Positions 8,549-18,130 are shown, counted from the stretch's first letter. The stretch is 64,000 nt of DNA from Opitutia bacterium (GCA_002686835.1 NYYP01000006.1:40186-104185); one strand, 5' to 3'. Notes: generated from the letters alone by a model not told the origin. Program-made: numbers and translations.

Positions 8549-11326
8549 TTAGACTGCAGCTTGCGCAGCTGCTAAGCGGGCCGTTGGCACACGGAATGGC
8601 GAACAACTAACATAGTTCAATCCAATCTGGTGGCAGAAGTGCACGCTGGATGGATCACCACCATGTTCTCCGCATATACCCAGCTTGATACCCCTACGGG
8701 CAGACTTGCCTTTCTTTACTGCAATCTCCATAAGTTGGCCGACCCCAGTCTGATCAACGCTAGCAAATGGATTGGCCGCAACCACTTCCAGTTCGGTGTA
8801 ATGGGGCAGGAAACTTCCTGAATCATCACGACTCATACCCAGGGTGGTTTGGGTAAGATCATTGGTACCAAAACTGAAAAACTGTGCGGTCTTGGCAATT
8901 TCGTCAGCCACTAGTGCGGCTCGCGGAATCTCAATCATGGTGCCGACAAGGTATTTTACTTTTTTACCTTTGGCCGCAAATACCTTCTTGGCAGTTTCGT
9001 GAATTACCTCCACTTGCAATTCGAGTTCCTTGGAGAATCCCACCAAGGGGACCATGATCTCCGGATTGACCTCGATTCCACTTTCCTGAACAGCCAGGGC
9101 AGCTTCAATGATTGCCTGGGTTTGCATCTCGGTGATCTCGGAGTAGGAAATACCCAGACGGCAACCACGATGTCCAAGCATGGGGTTAAATTCATGCAAG
9201 TCTTCAACCCGGCGCTTGACTGAAGCAAGGCTCACTCCAAGCTTCTTGGCCAAATCTCTTTGAGATGACTGGTCGTGTGGAAGGAATTCATGCAGTGGTG
9301 GGTCCAGTAAACGAATCGTAGCTGGGCGACCCTCCAAGGCTTTGAAAATTCCGGTGAAATCCTTGCGTTGAAAAGGAAGTAACTTCTTTAAAGCTGCACG
9401 ACGGTTCTTTTCATCATCAGCTAAAATCATTTGCCGCATTGCATCGATTCTGTTCCCTTCAAAGAACATATGCTCTGTGCGGCAAAGCCCGATTCCGCTT
9501 GCGCCAAAAGCTACGGCATTAGCAACCTGAGAGGGCGAATCCGCATTGGTACGGACATTCATCTTGGTCGCTTGTTCGCACCAGTTCATAAGTTTGGAGA
9601 AGTTTTGAAAATCCCTGCTTTTCTTGGGATTCAATTTCTTATCAATCAAAACCTGAATGATTTCGGAAGGAGCGGTTTTCAGCTCACCTCCAAATACTTC
9701 TCCAGTGGTTCCGTTGATAGACATGAAATCACCTTCCTTGAAGGTTTTCTTACCAACCTTAACCGTTCTGGCATGATAATCAATTTCCAGTTCTGCTGCT
9801 CCACATACGCAAACCTTACCCATTTGGCGGGCAACCAAGGCAGCGTGAGAGGACACCCCTCCGCGTGCGGTCAAAATTCCCTCGGCAGCAATCATTCCTC
9901 GCAAGTCTTCCGGTGAAGTTTCCTGCCGAACAAGTAAAACCTTGCCTTTTTTGGCAGCCTCAACCGCCCGCTCTGCATTTAGGCATACCCGCCCGGATGC
10001 CGCACCGGGACCAGCCGGCAATCCTTTGCAAAGAGTCGCGGCAGCTTTTTGGGCAGCGGCATCAAAAACAGGTGACAGGACTTGGTCAAGTTGGTCTGCA
10101 GGCACTCTTTTAATTGCGGTTTTCCAATCAATCAATCGCTCCTTTACCATTTCGACTGCAATACGAACGGCAGCAAGTCCAGTGCGTTTGCCATTGCGGG
10201 TTTGGAGCATGTAAAGCTTCTCCTCCTCAATAGTGAACTCAAAGTCCTGCATATCCTTAAAGTGCTTTTCCAGTTTTTTCTGCACTGCCAATAATTCCTT
10301 AAATGGCTTGGGCAGTACTTTTTTAAGTTGAGCAACCGGCCTGGGTGTACGCACGCCTGCCACCACATCTTCTCCCTGAGCATCGGTCAGAAATTCACCA
10401 TACAGTACTTTCTCGCCGGAAGCAGGGTCCCTGGTAAAAGCCACCCCAGAACCAGATTTCTTTCCAGTATTTCCAAAAACCATGGCCTGCACATTGACTG
10501 CAGTTCCCCACTCAGCAGGAATTCCATATTTGCGACGGTATACGATGGCACGATCATTCATCCACGATCCAAAAACTGCCCCCACTGAGCCTTCCAATTG
10601 CTCCCATGGGCAGATCGGAAAATCTTTTCCAGATCGTTTTTTAACCAGTGATTTGAAACGGTGTACCAATTCCTTCATTTGCGAAGCAGAAATTTTGGAA
10701 TCATCCACCTCCCCTTTTGCATTGGGGAAAATTTCCGCCTTAAATGTCTCAATCACTTCTTCAAAAGGATCGTGGTCTTCCGAGGGAAGTTTTTGCACAC
10801 CCATAACCACGTCGCCGTACATCTGAATAAACCTGCGGTAACAATCCCAAGCAAATCTTTCATTGCCGGAAGATTTGGCCAATGCCTCTACCGTTTGATC
10901 ATTCAATCCAAGATTTAAAATCGTGTCCATCATTCCAGGCATGGAATCACGGGCACCTGAACGAACGGATAGAAGGAGTGGTTTTTCCAAGTCTCCCAAC
11001 TTCTTGTCCAACTGCTTTTCCATAAGCTCAACCGATTGCCGGATCTGAGCATCTAAACTTTTGGGGTAGGATTTCTTGTTGTCGTAAAAATAGGTACAAA
11101 CTTCAGTGGAAATGGTAAATCCTGGAGGGACGGGCAATCCGATTCTGGCCATTTCAGCCAGGTTTGCCCCTTTACCACCAAGCAGTTCTCTTTGCTTAGC
11201 ATCTCCATCTGTCTTTTTTCCGAAATCGTAGACATATTTGATGTCTTTGGCTTTAGTTGCCTTCTTGGCGGGTGCTTTTTTTGCCGGCTTTGCTTTAGCT
11301 GATTTGGTCTTCTTTTTTTGGGCCAT
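8549..11326 (-). CDS. ppdK: Pyruvate, phosphate dikinase
   Basis: Interconverts pyruvate + ATP + Pi and phosphoenolpyruvate + AMP + PPi in the cytosol. The 925-residue protein has all three modules: an N-terminal nucleotide-binding domain ([35 protein letters not shown]), the swivelling phosphohistidine domain with [12 protein letters not shown] (His near residue 490), and the C-terminal PEP/pyruvate barrel ([24 protein letters not shown] with catalytic Cys near 885). The first 27 residues are unusual: a Lys/Ala/Pro-rich tail ([20 protein letters not shown]) resembling histone-H1-like tails. The gene is monocistronic by context, with a terminator behind it and a long upstream gap. Confidence 0.95.
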   Translation of the reverse strand: MAQKKKTKSAKAKPAKKAPAKKATKAKDIKYVYDFGKKTDGDAKQRELLGGKGANLAEMARIGLPVPPGFTISTEVCTYFYDNKKSYPKSLDAQIRQSVELMEKQLDKKLGDLEKPLLLSVRSGARDSMPGMMDTILNLGLNDQTVEALAKSSGNERFAWDCYRRFIQMYGDVVMGVQKLPSEDHDPFEEVIETFKAEIFPNAKGEVDDSKISASQMKELVHRFKSLVKKRSGKDFPICPWEQLEGSVGAVFGSWMNDRAIVYRRKYGIPAEWGTAVNVQAMVFGNTGKKSGSGVAFTRDPASGEKVLYGEFLTDAQGEDVVAGVRTPRPVAQLKKVLPKPFKELLAVQKKLEKHFKDMQDFEFTIEEEKLYMLQTRNGKRTGLAAVRIAVEMVKERLIDWKTAIKRVPADQLDQVLSPVFDAAAQKAAATLCKGLPAGPGAASGRVCLNAERAVEAAKKGKVLLVRQETSPEDLRGMIAAEGILTARGGVSSHAALVARQMGKVCVCGAAELEIDYHARTVKVGKKTFKEGDFMSINGTTGEVFGGELKTAPSEIIQVLIDKKLNPKKSRDFQNFSKLMNWCEQATKMNVRTNADSPSQVANAVAFGASGIGLCRTEHMFFEGNRIDAMRQMILADDEKNRRAALKKLLPFQRKDFTGIFKALEGRPATIRLLDPPLHEFLPHDQSSQRDLAKKLGVSLASVKRRVEDLHEFNPMLGHRGCRLGISYSEITEMQTQAIIEAALAVQESGIEVNPEIMVPLVGFSKELELQVEVIHETAKKVFAAKGKKVKYLVGTMIEIPRAALVADEIAKTAQFFSFGTNDLTQTTLGMSRDDSGSFLPHYTELEVVAANPFASVDQTGVGQLMEIAVKKGKSARRGIKLGICGEHGGDPSSVHFCHQIGLNYVSCSPFRVPTARLAAAQAAV

Positions 11327-11650
11327 TTGTGAGTAGGTAGTTTTATGTTTAACGACGATACAAATTCTGGTGTGAATTAAATATCGAGTGTGGGAATAAA
11401 ATGATAAATCGTCGAATATCTAAATATTTGAGCCGCTTGTCAATGGATCACTTCCTTAGCCTAACTACCCCGGTCCGCTAAAACCTTGATCATCGGATGG
11501 ATCCTGCTCCCATCATTCGCAAGATCGGCATGCAGGATTTTCAAAATTATGTTGTACCTGAAGATTACATGCTAGCCAAAAAGCAGCTTTTTCCACAAAG
11601 TTCATCAACCTCTTTAATTTAAATTTCAATTTTTAGCATTCCCAATTTCT
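11327..11650. other. 324-bp divergent intergenic region (ppdK / tatC)
   Basis: Separates divergent ppdK (minus) and tatC (plus), so it should hold promoters for both. The ppdK-proximal half (11330-11450) is AT-rich. The tatC-proximal part contains a 41-codon ORF, listed separately. I found no tRNA, repeat array or convincing riboswitch fold. Confidence 0.5.
11497..11622 (+). CDS. Possible 41-residue protein
   Basis: ATG at 11497 to TAA ending at 11622, encoding MDPAPIIRKIGMQDFQNY and 23 further residues rich in mixed polar and hydrophobic amino acids. Codon choice resembles the neighbouring genes, and the frame ends 28 bp before tatC. It has no membrane segment and is not a TatA-like sequence. 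An in-frame stop lies six codons upstream of the ATG, so it is not obviously a gene remnant. No homologue is recognised; it could be a chance ORF in the tatC leader. Confidence 0.3.
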   Translation: MDPAPIIRKIGMQDFQNYVVPEDYMLAKKQLFPQSSSTSLI

Positions 11651-12979
11651 ATGACTCCTCCCCCATCATCTGAGGAACCTCAAACCTTTGGACAGCGCTT
11701 CCGCGAACGAGGACTGATCGGTGCATTGGGAAATAAAAACTCCACCAAGAGCGACCCCAATAAAATGCATTTTCTGGAACATTTGGAAGCCATGAGGTGG
11801 GTGATCGTCAAATCGGTAATTTCATTTATTCTCGGATGCGTGGTTGTTGCAGCTTTTCTGGACAACTCGGTACGACTCCTCCAGCGACCCCTGGTTTCAG
11901 CGGTTCAGGACTTTGGAAATCTCTCTATTGATTTACAGGCTGCCGGACTTTCCGAATATCAAACTCAGCTTGAAAACCAAGGAATTGAGCTGGTTGATTT
12001 AATTCATGCAAAAGAACAGGATTTGAAAAACTGGGGAATCGCAGATCCACAGCACCGACTGCGTCTCCTGATCCATTTTGCAGGGGGAAAAGACCGTAAT
12101 CTTTTACAAGTCATTCGTTCATATTCCCCTATTTTTATTGCGATGAAAATTTGTTTCCTGGGGGGACTGGGGCTTTCTCTTCCCTTTATTCTTTATCACA
12201 TCGGCGGGTTTGTTACCCCCGGACTAACATTAAAGGAGAAAAAAATCTTTTTCCCTGGATGTCTCGCCGCAACCTTTCTTTTCTTAGTTGGATCCGGGAT
12301 GACTTATTTTTTTATCCTCCCTCTATCCCTGGCCTTTACCATCGAGTTTTCCTTTAATGTTTTGGGCCTGGATGTTTATCGTCCAGAAGCCGGGAATTAT
12401 TACAGCACCGTAATTTGGATGACCTTTGCTGTGGGACTCGCATTTCAATTCCCACTCGTGCTTCTCCTTTTAGTACGTATTGGGGTGCTTAGCGTTGGTA
12501 CACTCCGCAAAAGCAGGAGGTTTGTTCTGGTTATCTTGATGATTTCTGCGGCCTTGATTACTCCTGGTGGGGACCCTGTAAGTCTTTGCATCCTCACCAT
12601 CCCCTTGTATTTTCTTTTCGAACTGTCCATTCTTATAGGTGCTCTGATCGAGAAGAAAATTTCCTCATCTGCGGATAGTGGAGAAAAGGGCTCTGGAATT
12701 ACTGGTTCAGTTTTCCTTCTTTTATCCCTTGTATTGCTGGGAGGAGCTGGTGGATGGCTCTATTTAAACTGGGAAAAAGCAGAGTCATTCTTCCTGAACC
12801 TATCTCCCAGTGCCGAAACGGGTGCTCGTCCCACAAAGTCTCAGCCTCAGTCAAAAAGCCTACCTGCTATCGATTCGGAATCCTTTCTTTTGGAGCTATC
12901 CCCCATTGACCTTGAACGGGAAGATAATTCCTCGGTCTCTCCTGATGCAAGAATCTATCGTGCGAGAATACGGGAATAG
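11651..12979 (+). CDS. tatC: Sec-independent translocase TatC, enlarged
   Basis: TatC recognises twin-arginine signal peptides and forms the core of the Tat export channel. The family signature FLEHLEAMRW begins near residue 40, followed by TM1 and later helices (PFILYHIGGFVTPGL, FFILPLSLAFTIEF, PLVLLLLVRIGVL). At 442 residues it is much longer than a standard TatC (about 250). There is a 36-residue cytoplasmic leader, a polar insert of about 80 residues between TM1 and TM2 (YQTQLENQGIELVDLIHAKE), and a C-terminal extension with a further hydrophobic helix (GSVFLLLSLVLLGGAGGWL) and a polar tail. tatA/tatB are not adjacent. A client, a Tat-signal oxidoreductase, is encoded at 21303-22631. Confidence 0.92.
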   Translation: MTPPPSSEEPQTFGQRFRERGLIGALGNKNSTKSDPNKMHFLEHLEAMRWVIVKSVISFILGCVVVAAFLDNSVRLLQRPLVSAVQDFGNLSIDLQAAGLSEYQTQLENQGIELVDLIHAKEQDLKNWGIADPQHRLRLLIHFAGGKDRNLLQVIRSYSPIFIAMKICFLGGLGLSLPFILYHIGGFVTPGLTLKEKKIFFPGCLAATFLFLVGSGMTYFFILPLSLAFTIEFSFNVLGLDVYRPEAGNYYSTVIWMTFAVGLAFQFPLVLLLLVRIGVLSVGTLRKSRRFVLVILMISAALITPGGDPVSLCILTIPLYFLFELSILIGALIEKKISSSADSGEKGSGITGSVFLLLSLVLLGGAGGWLYLNWEKAESFFLNLSPSAETGARPTKSQPQSKSLPAIDSESFLLELSPIDLEREDNSSVSPDARIYRARIRE

Positions 12980-13023
12980 ATCACCTGACAATCTTCATTT
13001 AAATATTTGATCTACCAATTATT

Positions 13024-13434
13024 ATGCCCATTGGGGAACCGGATAAAGTTAGGCTGGACCGCTGGTTATGGTCTGTAAGGATTTTCAAGTCCCGTAACCT
13101 GGCAACCGAAGCCTGTAAAAAAAACTGGGTTAAATTAGATGGTCATCCAGCAAAACCATCCAAAGAAATCAAAGTGGGAGATGTTATCACCATTAAACTT
13201 GGACCCTTACAAAAAATTGTTTCGGTTGTAGGTTTAATTGAAAAAAGAACATCCGCGGCAAAGGCTGGAAATTATGTTGCCGATTTAACCCCACCCGAAG
13301 CTTACGAAAAAGCCAAACAAGCAAGGCTACATCTTGCACCACGCATAGTAAGCAAAAAGGGTATCGGGCGACCAACCAAAAAACAGCGTCGGGAGCTGGA
13401 TGATTTTCTCTATCCTGAATCATCTGATAAATGA
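13024..13434 (+). CDS. S4-domain RNA-binding protein, Hsp15-like
   Basis: A 136-residue protein with an S4 RNA-binding domain at about 10-75 (VRLDRWLWSVRIFKSR, VKLDGHPAKPSKEIKVGDVI), followed by a basic tail with KKGIGRPTKKQRRELDD. This matches the heat-shock protein 15 (HslR) family, which binds 50S subunits carrying stalled nascent chains. The gene follows tatC by 44 bp on the same strand. The basic C-terminus may add RNA affinity. Start ATG at 13024 gives the expected family boundary. Confidence 0.85.
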   Translation: MPIGEPDKVRLDRWLWSVRIFKSRNLATEACKKNWVKLDGHPAKPSKEIKVGDVITIKLGPLQKIVSVVGLIEKRTSAAKAGNYVADLTPPEAYEKAKQARLHLAPRIVSKKGIGRPTKKQRRELDDFLYPESSDK

Positions 13435-13730
13435 ACAATATTTGGCTCACTCCTCAAGGCCTTGAACTGTTCCATCTTAAGAAGTTTCTTTTCGTGTTAC
13501 TTCAGAGAGATTTTAGTAAGTGGGATTAGTGATTCATTTCCTTTCCTCCCTTCTTCATACAGACCTAAACTACAATCGACCAAGCTGATTCTTTTTCCCG
13601 CAAATAAATTGTAAAAGGTTCAAAAATTATCAGGAGTAAATTCTACCCGTCTGCGAGTTTGGCGCAGCTGGATACCCGAACAAGAAAAACCTCTTGCCAC
13701 AACCCCATCCCAAAGTCATTACCATAATAT
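13435..13730. other. 296-bp region without a gene
   Basis: Between the Hsp15-like gene and the MORN_2 lipoprotein gene. All frames are broken by frequent stops. It probably holds the promoter of the downstream gene. I see only a short 5-bp hairpin (CTGCG/CGCAG) near 13651 and no RNA gene. Confidence 0.4.
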
Positions 13731-15416
13731 ATGAAGAAGTCCTTGGTTCCGTGGTTGTTACCACTCTCCCTTTTGCCTCTTGTTTCCTGTATTCATACCG
13801 GGACATCCAGTTCTGATCATCTTTCCTTCTCGACTGATCAAACCGTGATGCTTCACTGGTTGGAAATTGATAATGAAGGGATTGTGCGGGAGGCCGAAAC
13901 CGACGGCAATGTAACCAAGCAACAAGACCCGTTTAGCGGCAAGGCAATTGAAACTTTTGAGCAAAGTCCGACTAAATCGATTTCAACCTGGAAAAATGGC
14001 AAGCGGCATGGCACCACTATCGAATATTTTTATAACGGGCGGAAACGCACATCAATTGTCTACAAAGATGGCAAACGGCATGGGCCATCTCAGGAATTTC
14101 GTATTACCGGAGAATTATGGCGTGAAGAAACCTATGATAATGATGCATTATCAGGACCAAAATCTGAATGGCATCCCAATGGCGTAAAGAGTTTCCAAGT
14201 CGAGATGCGCGATGGGATTGCCCACGGAGAAGCCAAAGAATGGTATACAGATGGAACTGAGAAGTCTTCCACGATTTATCGGCATGGTTTGAGGGAAGGA
14301 CCATCTTCTGAATCATACCCAAACGGCCAACAAAAGATTGGGCTCTTTTACCAAAAAGACAAGCAACACGGTCAGCGGACCATTTGGTATGAAAATGGCA
14401 AAAAACGTCTCTCTGCACAATTTGTCGATGACATGATGGAGGGGAATTCAAAAGGTTGGTTTCCTTCAGGACAGCAACAGTTTGATTACAATTTCAAAAA
14501 TAATTTAGAACATGGAGTTTGCACTGAATGGAATGAAGATGGTGAAAAAATTTCTGAAATTCGGTTCGATCATGGAGTGCCGGCACAGGATTTACTGACC
14601 GGCCAAAGAATTGTTGCACCAGAGCCTAAAGCGACCGACCAAGAATCATCTGCCAAAGAAGAATCAGAAACCACCGTAGAATCTGGTCTTGATAAGGTCG
14701 AGCTACCTCCAATTCCCACAACTGAACAACCAGCAGAATCTAAACCGAAACCTGCTAAAAAAGAAATGTCTCCCAAGAAAAAGAAAGATGCTCCCAAACA
14801 AGCATCCGCCAAGAAGGCAAAAGACCCCAAGCCTCAACCAGTGTCAGAACCTCCTGCCCCACCTTCTCTTCCTGAACCGCCCCCAGTGACCGTGCCCGAA
14901 GTTGTTGAAGAGCTCCCTACCTCCAGTGCTCAACCGGCAGATGATGTTCTTCCACCACCACCTCCTCCTCCGCCTCCTCCACCATCCTTTGACCCCTTTG
15001 GAGATTTACCTGCGATTGAAACAGATGCCGATGTGCCACCCCCAGGTTCTTTGGCCCCTTCACCTTCTGCTGATGTTCCAGATCCTGCACCTTTGCCTGC
15101 CCCTCTGGATCCTTTCTCGGAGCCCAATCAAATTAACCCACCCGGGTTGAACCCCTTTAGTGAAAATCCACCAGTTAACCCATTTGAAGATTCTCCGCAA
15201 CCGGCTGGTGCCACTCCATTTGCCCCTCCTCCTCCTGCTTTTGATCCTTTTGATTCCCCTCCTGTTCCTTCGGAAGCAAACGCTAGTGTGAATGATGTGC
15301 CACTCGGAGATGTCTTTGGTGCTCCTCCCTCTCCCGGTAGTGAAAACGATACACAGGTACCTCCATTGCCTGAAGTACCACCTCCACCGCCTACATTTGA
15401 CCCTTTTGAAAATTAA
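13731..15416 (+). CDS. MORN_2-repeat lipoprotein with Pro-rich DPF/NPF tail
   Basis: A 561-residue predicted lipoprotein (signal ends LPLVSC, Cys 20). Residues about 60-300 contain about eight MORN_2 (YwqK-type) repeats with recurring (N/D)G-x-x-x-G-x-x-x-x-(W/Y/F) spacing, such as KNGKRHGTTIEYFYNGRK and HPNGVKSFQVEMRDGIAHGE. A Lys/Pro/Ala-rich segment follows (about 345-370), then a tail of about 170 residues of extreme Pro content. This tail includes a ten-proline run and seven DPF, NPF or TPF tripeptides (FDPFGDL, LDPFSE, LNPFSE, VNPFED, FDPFDS, FDPFEN). YwqK-like proteins are often annotated as antitoxins on weak grounds; nothing here suggests a toxin partner. Probably a surface or periplasmic adhesive or scaffold protein. 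Confidence 0.85.
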   Translation: MKKSLVPWLLPLSLLPLVSCIHTGTSSSDHLSFSTDQTVMLHWLEIDNEGIVREAETDGNVTKQQDPFSGKAIETFEQSPTKSISTWKNGKRHGTTIEYFYNGRKRTSIVYKDGKRHGPSQEFRITGELWREETYDNDALSGPKSEWHPNGVKSFQVEMRDGIAHGEAKEWYTDGTEKSSTIYRHGLREGPSSESYPNGQQKIGLFYQKDKQHGQRTIWYENGKKRLSAQFVDDMMEGNSKGWFPSGQQQFDYNFKNNLEHGVCTEWNEDGEKISEIRFDHGVPAQDLLTGQRIVAPEPKATDQESSAKEESETTVESGLDKVELPPIPTTEQPAESKPKPAKKEMSPKKKKDAPKQASAKKAKDPKPQPVSEPPAPPSLPEPPPVTVPEVVEELPTSSAQPADDVLPPPPPPPPPPPSFDPFGDLPAIETDADVPPPGSLAPSPSADVPDPAPLPAPLDPFSEPNQINPPGLNPFSENPPVNPFEDSPQPAGATPFAPPPPAFDPFDSPPVPSEANASVNDVPLGDVFGAPPSPGSENDTQVPPLPEVPPPPPTFDPFEN

Positions 15417-15462
15417 CCCTCTCTACCAAAATTTTAAACGGTCAAGGGCAGAATGAATAGAA

Positions 15463-15536
15463 TGGCAGCCCGGCAGGGACTCGAACCCCAACTAAAGGTA
15501 CCAAAAACCTCTGTGCTACCATTACACCACCAGGCT
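15463..15536 (-). tRNA. tRNA-Gln (anticodon UUG)
   Basis: Read on the minus strand: acceptor AGCCTGG pairs with CCGGGCT, then discriminator G and encoded CCA (74 nt). The D arm is GTGT-AATGGTA-GCAC. The anticodon stem GAGGT/ACCTT holds loop TTTTGGT with anticodon TTG, and the T arm contains GGTTCGAGTCC. It lies between the MORN_2 lipoprotein gene and pyrH, opposite to both. Confidence 0.95.
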
Positions 15537-15599
15537 AAAGTAAAATCATACTGCCTTTTAGAATTTTAAAGTCAAGGAACTACATCATAAGAATCCATC

Positions 15600-16316
15600 A
15601 TGGATAAACCAAAATACAGACGTATTATTTTAAAAATTAGTGGAGAAATTCTTGGCAACCGAAATGCAGGAGAACCTATCTTCGCCGAATCTCTTGAGAA
15701 AATTTGTGGGGAGATAAAAGCTGTCTCCGATATGGGAGTGGAAATTGGACTGGTTGTCGGGGGTGGTAACATTTTTCGTGGACTTCAGGGGGCAGACAAA
15801 GGAATTGATCGTACCACTGGAGACTCGATGGGCATGTTGGCCACGGTTATCAACGGACTCGCCCTAATGGACCGGCTTGAGAAGATGGGGGCTGTCGTTC
15901 GGGTACAGAGTGCCATCCCTATGGATAAGTTGGCTGAACCCTACATTCAACGACGGGCAATCCGGCATCTTGAACGGCAAAGGATTGTTATTTTTGTCTC
16001 AGGTACCGGCAATCCCTATTTTTCCACCGACACCACAGCTGCCTTACGTGCCAGTGAAATCTCAGCAGATATTATTCTTAAAGCCACCAAGGTTGACGGA
16101 ATTTACGACAAAGACCCTCACAAATTTGATGATGCCCAAAAATTTTCAGAACTTTCCTACATGGAATGTTTGGAGAAGCGACTGTCTGTTATGGATTCCA
16201 CTGCATTTTCTCTTTGTATGGATAATCGTATGCCCATACTTGTCTTTGATCTTCAACAAGATCAATCGATTCGCAAAGCCGTATGTGGAGAAGCAATCGG
16301 TACAGTTGTTCGTTAA
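15600..16316 (+). CDS. pyrH: UMP kinase
   Basis: Phosphorylates UMP to UDP in pyrimidine nucleotide synthesis; the bacterial enzyme is a hexamer of the amino-acid-kinase fold. The 238 residues match the usual length. Motifs: N-terminal KISGEILGN, phosphate loop [10 protein letters not shown] (about 56-65), [13 protein letters not shown], and DGIYDKDP before the C-terminal segment. An AAGGAAC stretch lies upstream of the ATG but is too far away to count as a clear ribosome site. It is followed 43 bp later by frr, the standard pyrH-frr pairing; the usual upstream rpsB-tsf genes are absent. Confidence 0.96.
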   Translation: MDKPKYRRIILKISGEILGNRNAGEPIFAESLEKICGEIKAVSDMGVEIGLVVGGGNIFRGLQGADKGIDRTTGDSMGMLATVINGLALMDRLEKMGAVVRVQSAIPMDKLAEPYIQRRAIRHLERQRIVIFVSGTGNPYFSTDTTAALRASEISADIILKATKVDGIYDKDPHKFDDAQKFSELSYMECLEKRLSVMDSTAFSLCMDNRMPILVFDLQQDQSIRKAVCGEAIGTVVR

Positions 16317-16359
16317 TAACGGCTCTTACTAAGTCTACCTAAATCCCACCCTAAAAATT

Positions 16360-16917
16360 ATGGAAACCGAAACAATCTTTATAAAATTACAGGAAGACAT
16401 GAAAAAATCTGTGGATCATGTCTTGAGCGAATTTGCAACCTTGCACACCGGCAAAGCCAATCCATCCATGGTCGAGGGAGTCACAGTTGATGTTTATGGT
16501 TCTACGATGAAATTGCGCGATGTTGCCGCAATCACTACGCCAGATTCAAGAACCATCCAGATACAGGCATGGGACAAGGGGACGGTGGCACCAATCGAAA
16601 AGGCACTGATTGATGCCAAGCTTGGTATAAATCCGGTTGTCACCAGTGAACTCATCCGTTTGCCCATTCCTGAATTGAGTGGGGAGCGCCGTGAAGAATT
16701 ATGTAAGATGGCCCAAGGTTTTGCGGAAAATGGCCGCATCGGCGTGCGAGCATCTCGTAAAGACGGACTCGACTCTCTCAAATCATTGCAAAAAGACGGT
16801 TTACCAGAAGATGATTTTAAGCGTGCCGAAAAAGAGGTACAGAAACTCACTGACGACATGGTCAATCAGATAAATCAGGCATTATCCTCAAAAGAGTCGG
16901 ATTTACGACAGGTCTGA
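16360..16917 (+). CDS. frr: Ribosome recycling factor
   Basis: With EF-G, splits post-termination ribosomes. The 185-residue length is typical. Motifs: HTGKANPSMVEGVTVDVYG near residue 28, TPDSRTIQIQAWDKG, the hinge GLNP-equivalent KLGINPVVTSELIRLPIPEL, and GERREELCKMAQGFAE before the C-terminal coiled-coil helix (SLKSLQKDGLPEDDFKRAEK). It is in tandem with pyrH. The upstream region has no Shine-Dalgarno motif. Confidence 0.96.
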   Translation: METETIFIKLQEDMKKSVDHVLSEFATLHTGKANPSMVEGVTVDVYGSTMKLRDVAAITTPDSRTIQIQAWDKGTVAPIEKALIDAKLGINPVVTSELIRLPIPELSGERREELCKMAQGFAENGRIGVRASRKDGLDSLKSLQKDGLPEDDFKRAEKEVQKLTDDMVNQINQALSSKESDLRQV

Positions 16918-17012
16918 AATAAAAGCCACTAACCCATGGCAAGGGGGTTATCCAGAAGGGTTGAGATTGCCTAATCATCATTTTTGGCATCTTTTGGTAA
17001 GTTGGTGTAAGT

Positions 17013-18128
17013 ATGATGAAACGAGTGGTGATTAAATTGGGAACCGGACTTTTGTCTGCAGGCAATGGAGAAATCAGGGGAGAAAGAATTTCACAAATAT
17101 GTTCGGGCATCGATTTGCTCAGGGATCAGGGCTTAGATGTAGTTTTAGTTAGTTCAGGCGCAGTCGGTCTAGGAATGGGAAAGCTTGGCTTGAAGGTACG
17201 GCCAGATGATTTATCATTACTCAGGTCTTGTGCATCCATTGGGCAAAGTGAGCTGATGCACGCCTGGAAATCATCCCTGAGCAATCATGGGTTTCTAGCC
17301 GCACAAATCTTGCTGACCCGGGAAGACTTTAATGAACATGCCCGATCCAACAAAGTAAAAGAAACAATTGATACCCTACTTGAAAAAGGTGTGGTTCCAG
17401 TAGTTAATGAAAATGATTCGGTCAGCGATGATGAACTAAAGTTTGGGGATAATGATGTCATATCTGCTCTTCTCGCCTCGCTATGCCAAGCCGAACTTCT
17501 AATCATTCTAACTACCGCTAAGGGCTTAATGACCTCACTGAGCTCAGGAACACTCGTTCCCTTTGTATCCGAAATTAATTCGGAGGTAGAAAAAATGGCT
17601 GAAGGAACCACCAGTTCTACAGCGGTGGGGGGCATGGCAACCAAAATTGAAGCTGCAAAAATAGCAACAAAATCTGGATGTGCCGTTTTTATTGGAAGTG
17701 GCGAAAACCCTGGACGGCTCCCTCAAATTATTGAAGGTCAGGCCGAGGGCACTTTTTTTGCTCCTGCAGGGCTCCCTTTAAACCAGCGAAAAAAATGGTT
17801 GGCCTTTTTTCCAAGCCCCAAAGGGTCAATCGAAATTGACGATGGTGCATGCCAAGCAATTTTGGAAAAAGGGGCCAGCCTTCTGGCCAGTGGTTTAGTT
17901 CGGTTCAGTGGGAATTTTGGCCGGTCTGAGGTGGTATCAATTCTTGACCCTAAAGGAAAAATCATTGCCCGTGGAATCTCCAGATTTGCGAGCAATGAAT
18001 TGGATAAGGTTATCGGACTGGACAATGATTCGGTTCTCCAAATTCACAGCTGGAGCAAAAAACCAGAAGTCGTACATCGAGACTTTCTTGCACCCCTTTT
18101 AAGCAAAACAAATTCAGAACAAGCTTAG
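17013..18128 (+). CDS. proB: Glutamate 5-kinase
   Basis: First step of proline synthesis: glutamate + ATP to gamma-glutamyl phosphate. The 371-residue protein has an amino-acid-kinase domain (VVIKLGTGLLS, VSSGAVGLGMGKLGL, NENDSVSDDELKFGDND, GGMATKIEAAKIATKSG) and a C-terminal PUA domain from about residue 270 (GSIEIDDGACQAILEKGASL, ISRFASNELDKVIG), the full ProB layout. proA is not adjacent. The helicase gene starts 2 bp after its stop, implying co-transcription. ATG codons at 17013 and 17016 are both possible. Confidence 0.93.
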   Translation: MMKRVVIKLGTGLLSAGNGEIRGERISQICSGIDLLRDQGLDVVLVSSGAVGLGMGKLGLKVRPDDLSLLRSCASIGQSELMHAWKSSLSNHGFLAAQILLTREDFNEHARSNKVKETIDTLLEKGVVPVVNENDSVSDDELKFGDNDVISALLASLCQAELLIILTTAKGLMTSLSSGTLVPFVSEINSEVEKMAEGTTSSTAVGGMATKIEAAKIATKSGCAVFIGSGENPGRLPQIIEGQAEGTFFAPAGLPLNQRKKWLAFFPSPKGSIEIDDGACQAILEKGASLLASGLVRFSGNFGRSEVVSILDPKGKIIARGISRFASNELDKVIGLDNDSVLQIHSWSKKPEVVHRDFLAPLLSKTNSEQA

Positions 18129-18130
18129 CA

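Noticed and set aside
9431..9916. 161-codon plus-strand open frame inside ppdK
   Set aside because: Lies wholly within the confident ppdK coding region on the other strand and shows no family motif; it is a shadow frame. The same applies to other long frames within ppdK and gcvP.
13731..15416. Calling the MORN_2 protein a YwqK-family antitoxin
   Set aside because: It has a lipoprotein signal and no toxin gene nearby; the antitoxin label stems from family naming.
16930..16950. TAACCC/GGGTTA hairpin after frr
   Set aside because: Only a 6-bp stem with a 9-nt loop and no T-run, so not convincing as a terminator.
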